Shown in pieces: positions 25,705 to 33,774 of a stretch of DNA of 64,000 nucleotides; the stretch's first letter is position 1, and every line of letters begins with the position of its first letter. Origin of the DNA: Natronosalvus hydrolyticus (GTDB taxonomy: Archaea > Halobacteriota > Halobacteria > Halobacteriales > Natrialbaceae). The DNA is taken from the NCBI GenBank assembly GCA_025517525.1, contig JAOPJZ010000001.1, positions 527,739-591,738 of the forward strand, given 5' to 3'. The position numbers were made by a program, and so were the translations under genes. A model generated the notes under the pieces. It did no database searches. It worked only from the letters and a program-made list of their open reading frames with translations, and was not told the DNA's origin.

Positions 25705-27078
25705 ATGAGCGAAGCGGAACTCCTCGACGACCTCTCGGGCTTCGAGTTCGAGGACGTGATGGAAGACGTGTTCCGCAAACTCGGCTACGAGAACGTGCGC
25801 CAAGCCGAACGCGTCGCCGACAAGGGCCGAGACATCGTGATGGAAGAGGTCGTTGACGGAAGGCGTCGTGCGGTCGTTGTCGAGTGTAAGCACACGGACA
25901 CAGTCAGTCGGCCGGTCGTCCAGAAGCTCCACTCTGCAGTCGCGACCTTCGATTTCGACGGGCCGAAGCGCGGGATGGTCGCCACAACGGGGCGGTTTAC
26001 GGCGCCAGCGCGCGAGTATGCTGAGAACCTTCGTGACGCCGGCGATCCCCATCCCATCGAACTCCTCGACGGCACCGACCTTCGAGAGATCGCCGACGAG
26101 ATCGGTCTCGACCTCTACAACGGTCGCATCGAGATCATCTGCGATGAAACGCTTCGGCCATTCGATCCCACGAGTGGCGTCGACGCTCCAGTCAGCGAGG
26201 CGTTCCGTGATATCGATAACATCGACGCGGACGACCTGCCGGAGCCACACTCCCGAGCCGAATTTCAGCCCGTCGTAGTGATCACCGCAGATGTCAATGC
26301 AGTTTTCGAGACGTCCGTCGGAGTCGTTCACCGCATCGGCGAAACTGATCGATTCGTCGTCCACGCCGGTCGAGGACGACCGAGCGTGATGGAGGGATCC
26401 GTTCGACGGTTAATCGAGCAGAACAGGCGTCACACCACGGAGTTGGACGAAGCAGAGTTTGAGGGCATTTTCGACGAGATGGACGTTCACCGGTTCGGAC
26501 AGACGGAAACGGAATACAAGGACTGGGCCGTCGATCGATTGCAAAAGCGGCACACATCGACCGTTTCCTACACCGGCGACAACAACGTCACCTATACCAA
26601 GACGTGCGAGCCAAACCAGTCGGACATCTCCGTGCAGTCCATCATGCCGATCTATCTGCCCGAGATTTGCCAGTCAGTTCAACTCAAGGAGTACACGCAT
26701 CCCTACGAGTACTACGCCGCCGGGCCCTCACGCGTCACCACCGAGGATGGGATTCATCGTTGCATCCAGTGCGATACGAGCGGCCAGAGCACCGAGTACA
26801 CCTATTGCGCCAACTGCGGGAGCATCAACTGTCCCGAACACACCAAAACCGAAAGACTGGAAGAGACGCCGATTTGTACGGGTTGTGCCGTCACCGAGCG
26901 GTTCGCGTTCAAGACGAAGTACTTCTACGACGAAGAGAACCTCGAAGAGTTTCGTGCCGAATACGAGGAGATGCCCATTCACCAAAAAGCACAGGAGAAC
27001 ACCGCGCTCGCGGTTGGTGTGCTGATAACTGCGATTTTCGTCGTGCTTTTGGGGCTCACTGGAACCGGACTCATCTGA
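25705..27078 (+). CDS. Mrr-like restriction endonuclease with zinc ribbon and membrane helix
   Basis: The protein has 457 residues. The N-terminal Mrr catalytic domain spans about 5-135: FEFEDVMEDVFRKLGYENVR, then VADKGRDIVM (catalytic D) and AVVVECKHTDTVSRPVVQKL (ExK as ECK). The sequence GMVATTGRFTAPAREYA ends the domain. After a central region of about 200 residues comes a Cys-rich ribbon (HRCIQCDTS, YCANCGSINCPEH, then TPICTGCAV) at about 355-395. A final hydrophobic helix (ALAVGVLITAIFVVLLGLTG) anchors the protein in the membrane. Mrr enzymes cut modified or foreign DNA. Membrane anchoring would place cleavage at the entry point of DNA (inference). It stands alone, next to a second PD-(D/E)XK gene. 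Confidence 0.85.
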   Translation: MSEAELLDDLSGFEFEDVMEDVFRKLGYENVRQAERVADKGRDIVMEEVVDGRRRAVVVECKHTDTVSRPVVQKLHSAVATFDFDGPKRGMVATTGRFTAPAREYAENLRDAGDPHPIELLDGTDLREIADEIGLDLYNGRIEIICDETLRPFDPTSGVDAPVSEAFRDIDNIDADDLPEPHSRAEFQPVVVITADVNAVFETSVGVVHRIGETDRFVVHAGRGRPSVMEGSVRRLIEQNRRHTTELDEAEFEGIFDEMDVHRFGQTETEYKDWAVDRLQKRHTSTVSYTGDNNVTYTKTCEPNQSDISVQSIMPIYLPEICQSVQLKEYTHPYEYYAAGPSRVTTEDGIHRCIQCDTSGQSTEYTYCANCGSINCPEHTKTERLEETPICTGCAVTERFAFKTKYFYDEENLEEFRAEYEEMPIHQKAQENTALAVGVLITAIFVVLLGLTGTGLI

Positions 27079-27279
27079 TCGGAAGCGGTGGTGGAATTCT
27101 CTTTACAGTACTCTCAACGACCAATCATACGGCTAGCTATGAACGTCGTGACAGAATTTCCACGAGGTTTTACTCCTCGATCTTCTCTCTGACGACGCTT
27201 CCTTCACGGAACGGTTCGAGCACGGATATCCGTGTGAAGATTGATCGGGCAAACCTCAAGTCTTAATAGGGTACTATGA

Positions 27280-27309
27280 CCTGAAAGCACCGAAATGAGG
27301 GCTTTCAGG
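27280..27309. repeat. 9-bp perfect inverted repeat
   Basis: CCTGAAAGC at 27280-27288 and GCTTTCAGG at 27301-27309 can form a hairpin with a 12-nt loop. It lies about 200 bp after the Mrr stop and upstream of a promoter-like motif. It may be a terminator-like or operator structure; no T-run follows. Confidence 0.5.
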
Positions 27310-27325
27310 GGCTAAATGTTGGGTT

Positions 27326-27342
27326 CACTTTCACTCCGGTAG
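27326..27342 (+). promoter_or_regulatory. conserved 17-bp promoter element, copy A
   Basis: CACTTTCACTCCGGTAG recurs with one change at 37192-37208. In both places a TATA-like hexamer follows about 9 bp later (TATTAG at 27352). The ATG at 27385 then lies about 30 bp after that TATA, the leaderless distance. Confidence 0.5.
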
Positions 27343-27384
27343 GGCAGCCACTATTAGTGATGCACCGGGATCCACCGCGGCACG

Positions 27385-28347
27385 ATGCCAGAGACAAGCG
27401 ACTACGTGTGCGACATCGGTTCGTCCTACGCTCAATTGAAAGCCGCGGCGAACGCAGTTCCGAAAAACATCCATTCGGGTAGCATCAATCCGAGAGGCCC
27501 CCCGGGAAGCTACTACAGCGACGGTAGCCGCGCCGTCATCAGCGCCCGAACTATCGCTGAATTCGCCGACTACAGCACTTTGCCCGACGATCATCCGCTC
27601 TACGAACCGGAGAGCCGAGGAGTGGGCACCGGACGAACGCCTCGCGAAACAGATCGAATCCAGATTTACACGGCGGCGCGGGGAAGTGCATTCCACCTCT
27701 ACAAGGAGATGCCTGCCGACAGCGAAGCCGAACTCGAGGAGATTGTGCGCCGGGAACTCGATAGCCCGCCCGTAGGCGACGAATGGGTGGACGTACACGA
27801 GACCGTAGCCGAATCCGATGTAGCTCCGCACGTGGATTCACCGGCACATCAAAAAGACAGTTACGAGACGCTCGTCGAACGCATCTGTTGGGAGGTCGTG
27901 GATGCGAGCCGAATACACCGAAAGAAGTGGCGAGATGTCGACGCGATCACCATCGGAAAAGAGGTGAATTTCATCGCCGAAGTGGATGGATATGGATGGG
28001 GCGGTCGTGTCGACCGAGTCAACATCGTCAAGGAAGTGTCCGAAGCAATCGGTCAGGGAGCCTTTGTATCCGAGTTGAAGTTCACAAACGAGATCAGACC
28101 GAGGGACTTCCTTCAGGCAGAGGTCTACCGACACGCGTTTGACGACTTCGCCTACGTCGATCGGCCGTTGGATGCTGTCATCGTCCGAATCGATATCGAA
28201 TCGGAAACGTGCGAGATGAAGTCATCGCTCGACGAAGACTGGCCCGGTGACGAGGCGTGGAAGCAGTTCCGTTCGGCCTACGATCGATACTACGACAACT
28301 ACCACAACGTGGATGCGTGGTTACAGCGATCTACGGATCGGTACTGA
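27385..28347 (+). CDS. PD-(D/E)XK nuclease-superfamily protein (Cas4/RecB-like motif order)
   Basis: The protein has 320 residues and is soluble. The C-terminal half carries the motif series of Cas4/RecB-type nucleases: GWGGRVDRVNIV (metal-binding D), FVSELKFTNEIRP (ExK as ELK) and DFLQAEVYRHAFDDF (QxxxY). The N-terminal 180 residues show no domain I know, and no four-cysteine Fe-S set is present, so it is not a true Cas4. No helicase or cas gene is adjacent. It may act alone or with the upstream Mrr-like gene in DNA degradation. A 17-bp promoter element and a TATA-like box precede the ATG at 27385. Confidence 0.7.
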   Translation: MPETSDYVCDIGSSYAQLKAAANAVPKNIHSGSINPRGPPGSYYSDGSRAVISARTIAEFADYSTLPDDHPLYEPESRGVGTGRTPRETDRIQIYTAARGSAFHLYKEMPADSEAELEEIVRRELDSPPVGDEWVDVHETVAESDVAPHVDSPAHQKDSYETLVERICWEVVDASRIHRKKWRDVDAITIGKEVNFIAEVDGYGWGGRVDRVNIVKEVSEAIGQGAFVSELKFTNEIRPRDFLQAEVYRHAFDDFAYVDRPLDAVIVRIDIESETCEMKSSLDEDWPGDEAWKQFRSAYDRYYDNYHNVDAWLQRSTDRY

Positions 28348-28605
28348 AACAAGGATTTGGTAACGAACGGGATCCAGTTACCGAAGAGACACCTACCAAA
28401 TGCAGTAATCATTTTGTATAGAACGTGTGATTTACACGAAGTGTGAGAATTTTATTGTTTCCGCTGGATGATCCGTCTCAACTGATGACAGTGTAATCGA
28501 TTAAATAAGGGAAGATTTTGAGCCGGCGCTTTTATTGTAGCTATCACTAACCATCCGCTTCACAAGAGTGTTATTTTATATCTGGTGTAGGAATACGAAC
28601 ATGTC

Positions 28606-30768
28606 TTAACCGTTTGCTTGGATAAGAGTAAGAGCGATTCTATTGCCACCGTCGTCTCGTTTTGTATGTTGAATAATACCGCCAGACATTGTTACAATCC
28701 AGTTTACTAGCCATAGACCAAGGCCAGTTCCATGATGAACTGGTGATTCTTCTTCTCCTAGCAATCGGGTCAGCTCAATATCTGGGATCGCGGAATTCGT
28801 ATCTTGGATCTCGATAGTCACAGCATCAGCATCTGTTTGCTCGTGCAGGAATGAGACCGTACTCGTTTCGGTTGTAACGGAAATTGATGGTAGTGTGTCA
28901 GTGGAGTGTATGATTGCATTTTCGACGAGTTCGTTGAACGCTACTGTGATAGACTCTGAAGCGAGTACAGTGTGAGAAGAATCGATATCTGTGATTATTT
29001 CCACGTCTTCGTTGATTGATTGGCCGTGGGAGATAGCCTTGTCAATCACATGTTCTACATGTAAGGATTCGGGTTGGAACGAAACATCCTGTAGTTGGGA
29101 TTGGATCTGGCGGGCTTTTTGACTCGTCTCTAAGAGGTCTACAACGGCGGATTCGATTGTCGTAATTGCCTCATCGGGAACGTCTGGATTCTCACCAAGG
29201 AGTGAGAGGTGTCCGAGTACGGTATTGAGGTTATTACGGAGGTTGTGACGTAGGACACGATTCAGCACCTCGACTCTTCGTTCAGATTCTACTCGTGCTG
29301 TTATGTCGTTCTGGAAGCCAACGAAATGCGTGAGTTCTCCGTCGGCATCTGTGATTGGTGATATTTGGACGTGGTTCCAGAACGGTATCTTGTTCTTTCT
29401 ATAGTTCAGCAAATCAACTTCGACTGGTTCTCTCTCAGCAATTGCTTCACGGATCTCTTGGACAGACTCCTCACCAGTAAGCGGGCCCTGTAAGAACCGA
29501 CAGTTCCGTCCAAGGATTTCGTCTTCTGAATACCCTGTTATCTCAGTAAACCCGTTGTTTACATAGATTAGTGGATTATCTTTTTGAGACGGATCTGAGA
29601 TAACGATCCCCATCGGGGCTTCATCCATCGCCTTGGTTTTCCACTCTAGCTCCAGTTCGTGCTGTTTCCGATCTGTAACATTCGTGATTAGGCCATCGAC
29701 TGCCTCAACAGCTCCATCGACTGTCTCAACACCGGCACCGCGATCGGTGACCCACTTCGTTTGGCCGTCTGCATCGACAACTCGATATGTAAGCTCGAAC
29801 TGTTCGGACGCCTCTACCGCCTCTTGTACAGTATTCCATACCTTCTTCCGATCGTCTGGATGGATGATTTCGTCCCACGTGAAATGTTGTGATTCGAGGT
29901 CAGAGACTGTGTATCCAAGGAATTCCTCAACGTTCCCGTGTGCAAACTTGATTGGCCACTGTGGAGAGTTTTCCGCACGGTACACCATTCCTTGGAGATT
30001 GTCTGCAAGTGTCTCGAATTGCTGTTCATTTCTCTTCCGATCCGTAACATCCCTAATGACGCAGATATGCCCATCTCCTTCCAACTGTGCAAGTGATACT
30101 TTTTCAGGAAACCGTTCGCCGGTTGCACGTTGACCGTGACTATATCCACTCCACGTGCCTTCTTTTCTGAGTTCTGGAAGGATTTCTTCGCGGAAGCGGT
30201 GCGCTTCATCGTCTGGATATAATCGTTCCCAGTGTGCCCCGATCAATTCCTTCCGATCGTATCCATACAGTTCTGCGTATGCTTCGTTCAGATAGATGAA
30301 TCTACCACCGTTGTTGATCAGACCGATTCCTTCTGTTGCTGCCTCCAGTGCTTCGTAGATCCGATCCGGTGTCCGATCGGATCGATATTGTTCGACGTAT
30401 GCTTCAATACGGGTAGCCAGAAGTGCGTACGCTGATTCGTGATTATCTTTCTGAAGATAGTCTGTTGCGCCAGCAGCGAGTACGCCGCGAGTGATGGTTT
30501 CTTGTCTTTTTCTAAAAATGATTATTGGTAATTCCGGATCCTCACTTCGAAGTGCTTGCAAAAAATCCATCTCCCCTCCATCTGGGAATTTACACTCGGT
30601 AACGACACACTCGATTCTCTGGTGATTATTAGATATACGATCGAGTACATCGTTCACTCGCTGCGTAGAGCTAACATTGAAATTCTCGTTTTCGTTGGAA
30701 AGTCGAGTCGAAAGCGTATCTAGAAATTCAGAATCAGCACCGACACAGAGAACGTTGATAGATTTCAT
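28606..30768 (-). CDS. degenerate receiver-PAS-PAS-LOV histidine kinase
   Basis: The protein has 720 residues and is cytosolic. Order: a receiver-like domain (1-120), PAS (about 140-250), PAS with a PAC motif (about 255-370), LOV (about 378-485), and kinase. The receiver has lost its acidic pocket (VLCVGADS) and shows VVTECKF where VVSDYxM is usual, so the phosphoacceptor is replaced by E58. The LOV core is GRNCRFLQ (C423), followed by NYRKNK, FWN and the late Gln of FVGFQNDIT. The kinase has RHNLRNN with H508, VENAIIHS and GLGLWLVNW. The coding DNA is noticeably more A/T-rich than its neighbours, a sign of transfer. Blue-light sensing is inferred from LOV. The ATG at 30768 opens directly into the receiver. 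Confidence 0.88.
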   Translation of the reverse strand: MKSINVLCVGADSEFLDTLSTRLSNENENFNVSSTQRVNDVLDRISNNHQRIECVVTECKFPDGGEMDFLQALRSEDPELPIIIFRKRQETITRGVLAAGATDYLQKDNHESAYALLATRIEAYVEQYRSDRTPDRIYEALEAATEGIGLINNGGRFIYLNEAYAELYGYDRKELIGAHWERLYPDDEAHRFREEILPELRKEGTWSGYSHGQRATGERFPEKVSLAQLEGDGHICVIRDVTDRKRNEQQFETLADNLQGMVYRAENSPQWPIKFAHGNVEEFLGYTVSDLESQHFTWDEIIHPDDRKKVWNTVQEAVEASEQFELTYRVVDADGQTKWVTDRGAGVETVDGAVEAVDGLITNVTDRKQHELELEWKTKAMDEAPMGIVISDPSQKDNPLIYVNNGFTEITGYSEDEILGRNCRFLQGPLTGEESVQEIREAIAEREPVEVDLLNYRKNKIPFWNHVQISPITDADGELTHFVGFQNDITARVESERRVEVLNRVLRHNLRNNLNTVLGHLSLLGENPDVPDEAITTIESAVVDLLETSQKARQIQSQLQDVSFQPESLHVEHVIDKAISHGQSINEDVEIITDIDSSHTVLASESITVAFNELVENAIIHSTDTLPSISVTTETSTVSFLHEQTDADAVTIEIQDTNSAIPDIELTRLLGEEESPVHHGTGLGLWLVNWIVTMSGGIIQHTKRDDGGNRIALTLIQANG

Positions 30769-30791
30769 ATTGTCTATTTCTCACTGATCAT

Positions 30792-31137
30792 TTGTTAAGC
30801 GTTGTCGTGATTGCACGTGATGTCATTCGTGTCGACCCAGAATTGCGTGGTCGGGTAGCGTGCCATCGACTCATCAGGACGATTGTGGAGTACCGGGACG
30901 ATGTCGCGGAGTACGATACCGAGACCTACTACGAGGTCTACGAGGAGCTGCTCGAACCGCTCCTCTCGAACACGACGGGACGAAAGCACTACAGGACGGT
31001 GCTCGACTACCTTGAGGAGATCTCGAGTTGAGGTTCGACGACGAGCTCGAGGCGTTTGTCAATCATCTCCGAGACAAGCACGCGAATCGGTCTGCATTTC
31101 TCGACGAGCTGAAAACTCTGGAATTCGACTCGGAGTA
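30792..31137 (+). pseudogene. possible frameshifted remnant of a helical protein
   Basis: A 79-codon frame (30792-31031) reads as a normal haloarchaeal helical protein in its second part (VEYRDDVAEYDTETYYEVYE and then LLSNTTGRKHYRTVLDYLEE). It closes at TGA. A second frame, shifted by one base at the junction, carries on without a gap as ELRFDDELEAFVNHLRDKHA, then NRSAFLDELKTLEFDSE and TAG at 31137. The continuity suggests one gene split by a single-base indel near 31028. No family was recognised. Alternatively these are two small genes or chance frames. Confidence 0.35.
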
Positions 31138-31169
31138 GATTCAACTACCCGCCAATCGTATCACTCACT

Positions 31170-31565
31170 ATGATACGACCGCTGATCGGCTTACTCGGTC
31201 TCCTCGCTGCACTGTTCCCGGACAGAATGGTCGACATCTTCGAGAGCCTCGCCATCGAGAATCCCGAGGAGTGTACGACGACCTCGTGGATCGACTCCGG
31301 AATACGGGTAGAAGGAATCGTCGTGACCGCAGCCAGTCTCCTCGGAGGTCGGGCATACGCGTGGATGATGAACCTCACCGGGGCGTTCGGTGCTGTGATT
31401 CTCCTCTTCCCGCGGCTGTATCAAAAGATTGCCACCGGACTCCTCTACGAGCACTCAGCAGACGTCGAATGGAACGATCGATTCACCGATAGTGTGCGGT
31501 TCATCGGAGCGTTGTATCTTCTCTTGGCGATCCGATCGTTCAGAAAGCGACGCAACAGTAATTGA
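31170..31565 (+). CDS. small membrane protein, paralogue of 14825-15208
   Basis: The protein has 131 residues with hydrophobic segments near 3-16, 48-65, 72-90 and 110-125 and a basic tail (SFRKRRNSN). It is similar along its whole length to the product of 14825-15208, including ENPEEC, LLFPRLYQK and the C-terminal RKR. The two copies lie about 16 kb apart on the same strand. Function unknown. It converges with the kinase gene at 31573, 7 bp away. Confidence 0.72.
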   Translation: MIRPLIGLLGLLAALFPDRMVDIFESLAIENPEECTTTSWIDSGIRVEGIVVTAASLLGGRAYAWMMNLTGAFGAVILLFPRLYQKIATGLLYEHSADVEWNDRFTDSVRFIGALYLLLAIRSFRKRRNSN

Positions 31566-31572
31566 CGAGTTT

Positions 31573-33774
31573 CTACTGGAATTCGACGCTTGAAAACTCA
31601 AACCGAGCACCGCCATCTTCCCCATCGGTGAGTTCGAGTTCCCACCCGTGTGCGTCTGCAATCGTCTGGACGATCGAGAGTCCGTAACCGGTTCCGCTCG
31701 ACGTTGTCGAATATCCTGCCTCGAATACCTGTTCTCGCACCGATTCGGGAACCCCCGGCCCGTCGTCTTCGACGTAGAAGCCGTTGTCCAACAGTCCGAT
31801 ACGAACGGCGACGTTTACTCCAGCATGTTCGACGGCGTTTCGGAACAAGTTCTCGAAGAGTTGCTGGAGGCGGTCTGGATCAGCCTCGATCGTCTGATCG
31901 CATTCTCTAACTAGACGTGCTTTCCCTGTATCTACGTGTCCCCACGCATCGTCGACGACTTGGGACAGACCGACCGGACGCGTGTTGCCGATTTCGCGGC
32001 CTTCGCGGGCGAGCCACAGCAGATCGTCGATAATTCGCTCGATGCGGTCGTGTGCTTGATCGACATCCTCGAGATGAGCGATGTCACCGGTCTCTCGTGC
32101 CAACTCGAGACGCCCTTTTGCTACTGAGAGCGGATTCCGGAGGTCGTGAGATACGACACTCGCAAACTCTTCCAATCGACTGTTTTGCTGTTCGAGTTCG
32201 TTCTCGCGCTCGATCCGATTGAGAACCTCCGTTAGTGCCGATGAAAGTACCTTGGCGAGAACCTCATTAGTTTCATCGAAGGCACCGGGTTCCTTCGAGC
32301 CGATCAGCAGAACACCGTGCTCTCCGATCGGGAGTGCGAGTTCACTCCGAATCTCAGTGTCGGGATTGTACACGTCGGGATCGTTTCGAACGTCGTCGTA
32401 GCGTCTGGGTTCTCCGGACTCGAATACCTGCCACACGATCCCCTCTCCTTTCTCAAAGTCTGGATGTTCGTCGAGGGCAACATCCGCGCGTTCCGACGTG
32501 AGGACGGTCTCTAGTGTTTCAGTCGTCTCGTTATAGAGACAGAACCCGTGGAGATCGAATTCTAGCAAATCGGTCAACTGGTCACTTACCAAGGCATAGA
32601 TTTCGTCTTTTGACTCGGCGTTGAGCCACTCGGTTGTGGCCGCGTACAGTGTCTGCAGCTGCTGTTCACGGCGCTTTTGTTCAGTGATTTCGGCGTTGAC
32701 AGCGACAAACCGGACGGTATCGCCCGTCTCGTCGGTTATCGGTGCGATAGTCTGGTTGACGATATATCGACTGCCGTCTTTGCGTTCGTTGATGAGTTCG
32801 TTCTGCCAAACGTCGCCGTCGAGAATCGTCTCCCACAACTCTTGATAGTACTCGTCGTCATGTTCGCCGGATTTGACCATTCGCGGCGTGCGGCCGATCA
32901 CTTCTTCTGCGCTATATCCGGTCAGATCCTCGAAGGTCGGATTTACGTAGAGAATCTCCTCGTCTGCGTTCGTGACGTATATTGAGTGTCCAGCGTGTTC
33001 GACCGCCCTCCGGAAGGATTTCAACTCTTGTTCCCGCTGCTTTTCCTCAGTGATGTCTCGAATGAGGGAGATGACTCGTTCCCGCCCGTTGATAGTTGCG
33101 GGCTTCAGCTGGATGTCGGCCCAGAACCGCTTACCGTCACTCGTTTCGCACAGCCACTCGACTCGCTGAGGGCCGTCTTTGACCGCCCGACGAATCCACT
33201 CGTGAGCCGTTTGCTCGGATGCGGGCTGGACGGGGGCACCCAAGTCTTCGACGGCGCATTCACACGCGTCTTCGTAGGAGTAGCCCCAGTAATCGCAGAC
33301 CGCTCGATTGACGTCGAGTATGTCGCCGCTTTCTGGATCGTGAACGATGATTGCGTCATCAATCGCTTCGAATAGCTCTCGATACCCCGTCTCCGAGTGA
33401 TACTGCTCGATTGCGTTGTCAATGCGATTCGCTAACAGCACGTGTTGATCGTCCCCTCCTCTCCGAACGTAATCCGTGATTCCGGCGGAGATCGCCTCGC
33501 TTGCGAGTGCTTCCGACCCGGCTTCGGTGAACAGGATGAATGGGAGATCAGGGTGATCAGCTCGGATCGCATCGAGCAACTCTAGCCCATCCATTTCGGA
33601 CAACTGGTAGGTGCTAACGACGCAATCGAACGCCTGACCTTCGCACAGTTCAAGAGCTTCGGCCGCACTCGTCGCCGGCCAAATTCGCACGTCGGTGAGG
33701 CATCGTTCTAACTGTTTGACCGTCTGAGACCGGCTTGAAGAATCATCGTCGACATAGAGGAGATGTCCCTTCAT
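31573..33774 (-). CDS. pseudo-receiver-PAS-PAS-GAF histidine kinase
   Basis: The protein has 733 residues and is cytosolic. Domains: receiver-like (1-125), PAS (about 130-250), PAS (about 255-375), GAF (about 385-525) and a HisKA/HATPase kinase (about 530-733). The receiver keeps the acidic pocket (YVDDD) but has VVSTYQLSEMDG, with T55 in place of the phosphoacceptor Asp. The GAF region reads LTDLLEFDLHGFCLYNETTE and ALPIGEHGVLLIGS. The kinase has SHDLRNPL with H543, ENLFRNAVEHAG, DDGPGVP and GTGYGLSIV. Its start overlaps the stop of 33771-35255 by 4 nt (ATGA), so the two are co-translated and likely work as a pair. The second PAS lacks the LOV cysteine. The signal is unknown; GAF could bind a small ligand. 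Confidence 0.88.
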   Translation of the reverse strand: MKGHLLYVDDDSSSRSQTVKQLERCLTDVRIWPATSAAEALELCEGQAFDCVVSTYQLSEMDGLELLDAIRADHPDLPFILFTEAGSEALASEAISAGITDYVRRGGDDQHVLLANRIDNAIEQYHSETGYRELFEAIDDAIIVHDPESGDILDVNRAVCDYWGYSYEDACECAVEDLGAPVQPASEQTAHEWIRRAVKDGPQRVEWLCETSDGKRFWADIQLKPATINGRERVISLIRDITEEKQREQELKSFRRAVEHAGHSIYVTNADEEILYVNPTFEDLTGYSAEEVIGRTPRMVKSGEHDDEYYQELWETILDGDVWQNELINERKDGSRYIVNQTIAPITDETGDTVRFVAVNAEITEQKRREQQLQTLYAATTEWLNAESKDEIYALVSDQLTDLLEFDLHGFCLYNETTETLETVLTSERADVALDEHPDFEKGEGIVWQVFESGEPRRYDDVRNDPDVYNPDTEIRSELALPIGEHGVLLIGSKEPGAFDETNEVLAKVLSSALTEVLNRIERENELEQQNSRLEEFASVVSHDLRNPLSVAKGRLELARETGDIAHLEDVDQAHDRIERIIDDLLWLAREGREIGNTRPVGLSQVVDDAWGHVDTGKARLVRECDQTIEADPDRLQQLFENLFRNAVEHAGVNVAVRIGLLDNGFYVEDDGPGVPESVREQVFEAGYSTTSSGTGYGLSIVQTIADAHGWELELTDGEDGGARFEFSSVEFQ

